The notes under the pieces were generated by a model. The model saw nothing but the letters and a program-made list of their open reading frames with translations, was not told where the DNA came from and did no database searches. Positions 62,539-64,000 of a stretch of 64,000 nucleotides of DNA are shown here, one piece after another. Source of the stretch: [Mycobacterium] stephanolepidis (GTDB lineage Bacteria > Actinomycetota > Actinomycetes > Mycobacteriales > Mycobacteriaceae); the NCBI RefSeq assembly GCF_002356335.1, contig NZ_AP018165.1, forward strand, positions 2,852,001-2,916,000. The letters run 5' to 3'. Each line of letters begins with the position of its first letter. Position 1 is the stretch's first letter. The translations under genes were made by a program, and so were the position numbers.

Positions 62539-64000
62539 ATGACCAGCTGCAAGAGCACAGCGACCGAAAACGCGACGCCCGAAGGCGCCCGCGCTGGACG
62601 CCGTACCTGGTTCGGGCTCGCCACCCTGCTACTGCCCGTGTTCCTGGTCTCCATGGATGTCTCGGTGCTGTTCCTGGCGATGCCACGGCTGTCCGAGTCA
62701 CTCAACCCGACCGCGGCCGAACAGCTCTGGATCCTGGACGTGTACGGATTCCTACTCGCCGGCCTGCTGATCACCATGGGCAATCTGGGTGACCGGTGGG
62801 GGCGTCGGCGCCTCATGCTGTGGGGGGCGACGCTTTTCGGCCTCGCATCGGTGATCGCGGCGTTCGCACCCACACCACTGACCCTGATCGCGGCCCGCGC
62901 GCTGATGGGCATCGGTGGAGCCACCCTGCTGCCTGCCAGCCTGGCGCTTATCGGTGTCATGTTCCCCAATGCTCGCCAGAAGGCCCTCGCGGTCGGCATC
63001 TGGGCCGCAGCCTTCTCCTTCGGCGCGGCGGTCGGCCCCGTCATCGGCGGCATGCTGTTGCACCACTACTGGTGGGGCTCGGTGTTCCTCATCAACGTCC
63101 CGGTGCTGATCGTGCTGCTGCTCACCGCGAACGCGCTCATCCCCGAATACCGAAACCCGGTCCTGGAGCCGTTCGATCTCGCCGGCGTCGCGTTGTCCAT
63201 GGTCGGCATCATGACCTTTGTCTATGCCGTGAAAGCCATGGCCACACATGGCTTCTCGCCTGCGGTGGCGATCACCGGAGCGATCGGCGTACTGACCCTC
63301 GCGGTATTCGTCCGCCAGCAGATGCGGAATCCTCATCCGCTGTTGGCACTCGACTTGTTCCGCAATCGGACCTTCACCGTGGCGATCGTCGGCACCATCG
63401 CCGCGATGGCCACCTTCGGTGCGTCTACCTACCTCACCGGGCTCTACCTGCAGTCCGTGCTCGGTTTCGACGTGCTGGCCGCCGCGTTCCTGGGACTGCC
63501 GATGGCACTGACCGTCGCCTACTTCTCGATGGACGCCGCACGCATCGAGCGGCTGCTCGGCGAGCGCTGGACATTCGTGACGTCTCTGCTGGCCATGGCC
63601 GTGGGCAATGCGGTACTGCTCGCGCTGGGCCCACATGGGCCGGTCGGCGTCTACATCGCGGCAACGGTGATCGTCGGTGCCGGAGCCGGCGTCATGTTCA
63701 CCTTCGTCTCCGCGGTGGCGCTCAATGCCGCCCCGACCGAGCGCGCCGGGCAGGCCACGGGCATCTCGGAGATGAGCTTCGAGCTCGGGACTGCCTTCGG
63801 GCTCGCGCTGTTCGGCGCCCTCGCCTCGGCGATATTCGCCGCACGCACCCACGTGCACGAGACACTCGGGCAGGCGATGGCGCACGCCAAGGATCTCGGC
63901 GGCGAGGCTGGTGCCGCCGCGGCCGAGCTCGCCAGAACCGGATGGACCGACGGAATCCATGCGGTCGCCGGGATGTCGACACTGCTCCTGGTCGCCACCG
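62539..64000 (+). CDS. MFS drug efflux transporter (DHA2, SmvA-like), 3' end outside window
   Basis: Open from the ATG at 62539 to the window edge (487 codons, no stop). The first residues are MTSCKSTATENATPEGARAG, with CCGGAGC about ten bases upstream. DHA2 motifs are LPVFLVSMDVSVLFLAMPRL, MGNLGDRWGRRRLMLWGATL, LIAARALMGIGGATLLPASL and GPVIGGMLLHHYWWGSVFLI. The family exports quaternary ammonium compounds and other cationic drugs. Divergent TetR and the dyads between them indicate drug-induced expression. The C-terminal helices are missing only because the sequence ends. Confidence 0.9.
   Translation, partial: MTSCKSTATENATPEGARAGRRTWFGLATLLLPVFLVSMDVSVLFLAMPRLSESLNPTAAEQLWILDVYGFLLAGLLITMGNLGDRWGRRRLMLWGATLFGLASVIAAFAPTPLTLIAARALMGIGGATLLPASLALIGVMFPNARQKALAVGIWAAAFSFGAAVGPVIGGMLLHHYWWGSVFLINVPVLIVLLLTANALIPEYRNPVLEPFDLAGVALSMVGIMTFVYAVKAMATHGFSPAVAITGAIGVLTLAVFVRQQMRNPHPLLALDLFRNRTFTVAIVGTIAAMATFGASTYLTGLYLQSVLGFDVLAAAFLGLPMALTVAYFSMDAARIERLLGERWTFVTSLLAMAVGNAVLLALGPHGPVGVYIAATVIVGAGAGVMFTFVSAVALNAAPTERAGQATGISEMSFELGTAFGLALFGALASAIFAARTHVHETLGQAMAHAKDLGGEAGAAAAELARTGWTDGIHAVAGMSTLLLVAT

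Noticed and set aside
62752..63960. Minus-strand open frame of 402 codons opposite the MFS gene
   Set aside because: His/Arg/Asp/Gly-rich shadow of a transporter gene; no start signal or family motif.
1..64000. CRISPR arrays, insertion sequences, integrase or prophage structural genes
   Set aside because: I looked for regularly spaced repeats, transposase or integrase motifs and phage structural genes and saw none; the R-M block is the only element-like segment.

Overview
The window is high-GC actinobacterial DNA from a mycobacterium, most likely a rapid grower of the Mycobacteroides abscessus/chelonae type. Evidence for this is the gene content: a hemophore-like secreted protein, PknH-type sensor lipoprotein, EspC/WXG100-type ESX substrates, an MbtH-NRPS locus, the tRNA Gly-Cys-Val cluster, and purine catabolism coupled to XdhC/MocA. 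The genus is an inference; no rRNA or other marker is present.

Layout. (1) 1-5249, minus strand: a compact operon (class II aldolase, M19 dipeptidase, RidA, metallo-beta-lactamase-fold hydrolase, ketopantoate-reductase-like enzyme, acyl-adenylating enzyme cut by the window edge) with a divergent TetR regulator and palindromes between them. (2) 6143-7267: a membrane diguanylate cyclase. (3) 7423-14816: a probable island with a NaeI-type restriction-modification system plus Vsr repair nuclease, a PhaC-like hydrolase, a TetR gene broken by a stop codon, a geranylgeranyl-reductase-family flavoprotein and a hemophore-like protein. It lies just downstream of the 3' end of a tRNA-Val gene and is bounded on its far side by an imperfect copy of that tRNA 3' end. 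(4) 14742-15242: four tRNA genes. (5) 15382-17965: small hypothetical proteins, a sensor lipoprotein and an aldo/keto reductase.

(6) 17976-37786: a nearly complete purine-catabolic island: guanine deaminase, 8-oxoguanine deaminase, xanthine dehydrogenase with XdhC and MocA-type cofactor enzymes, uricase, HIU hydrolase, OHCU decarboxylase, allantoin racemase, PuuE-type allantoinase, allantoicase, NCS2 and NCS1 permeases, a GntR regulator, a DctA dicarboxylate carrier and a CitE-like protein. Together they would convert guanine or urate to glyoxylate plus urea. The NCS2 permease carries a C-terminal OHCU-decarboxylase-like domain that lacks the catalytic His, beside a separate intact decarboxylase.

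(7) 37851-41651: an ESX-type secretion-substrate locus (EspC-like protein, large WXG100-headed protein, lipoprotein, YbaB-like protein) and an orphan membrane protein. (8) 42812-58888: the biosynthetic centrepiece. A 4017-residue NRPS (C-A-T-E-C-A-T-C-A-T-R), MbtH protein and formyltransferase form one operon; an SDR enzyme and a 14-helix MFS exporter lie just upstream. A sequence matching the IdeR iron box at 14 of 19 positions precedes the formyltransferase, so an iron-regulated formylated peptide released by reduction (possibly siderophore-like) is the leading hypothesis. (9) 59077-64000: SUKH-type lipoprotein, M48 protease with a possible leader peptide, small hypothetical protein, YqeY-like protein, and a TetR/MFS drug-efflux pair cut by the right edge.

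No CRISPR array, insertion sequence, integrase or rRNA was seen.
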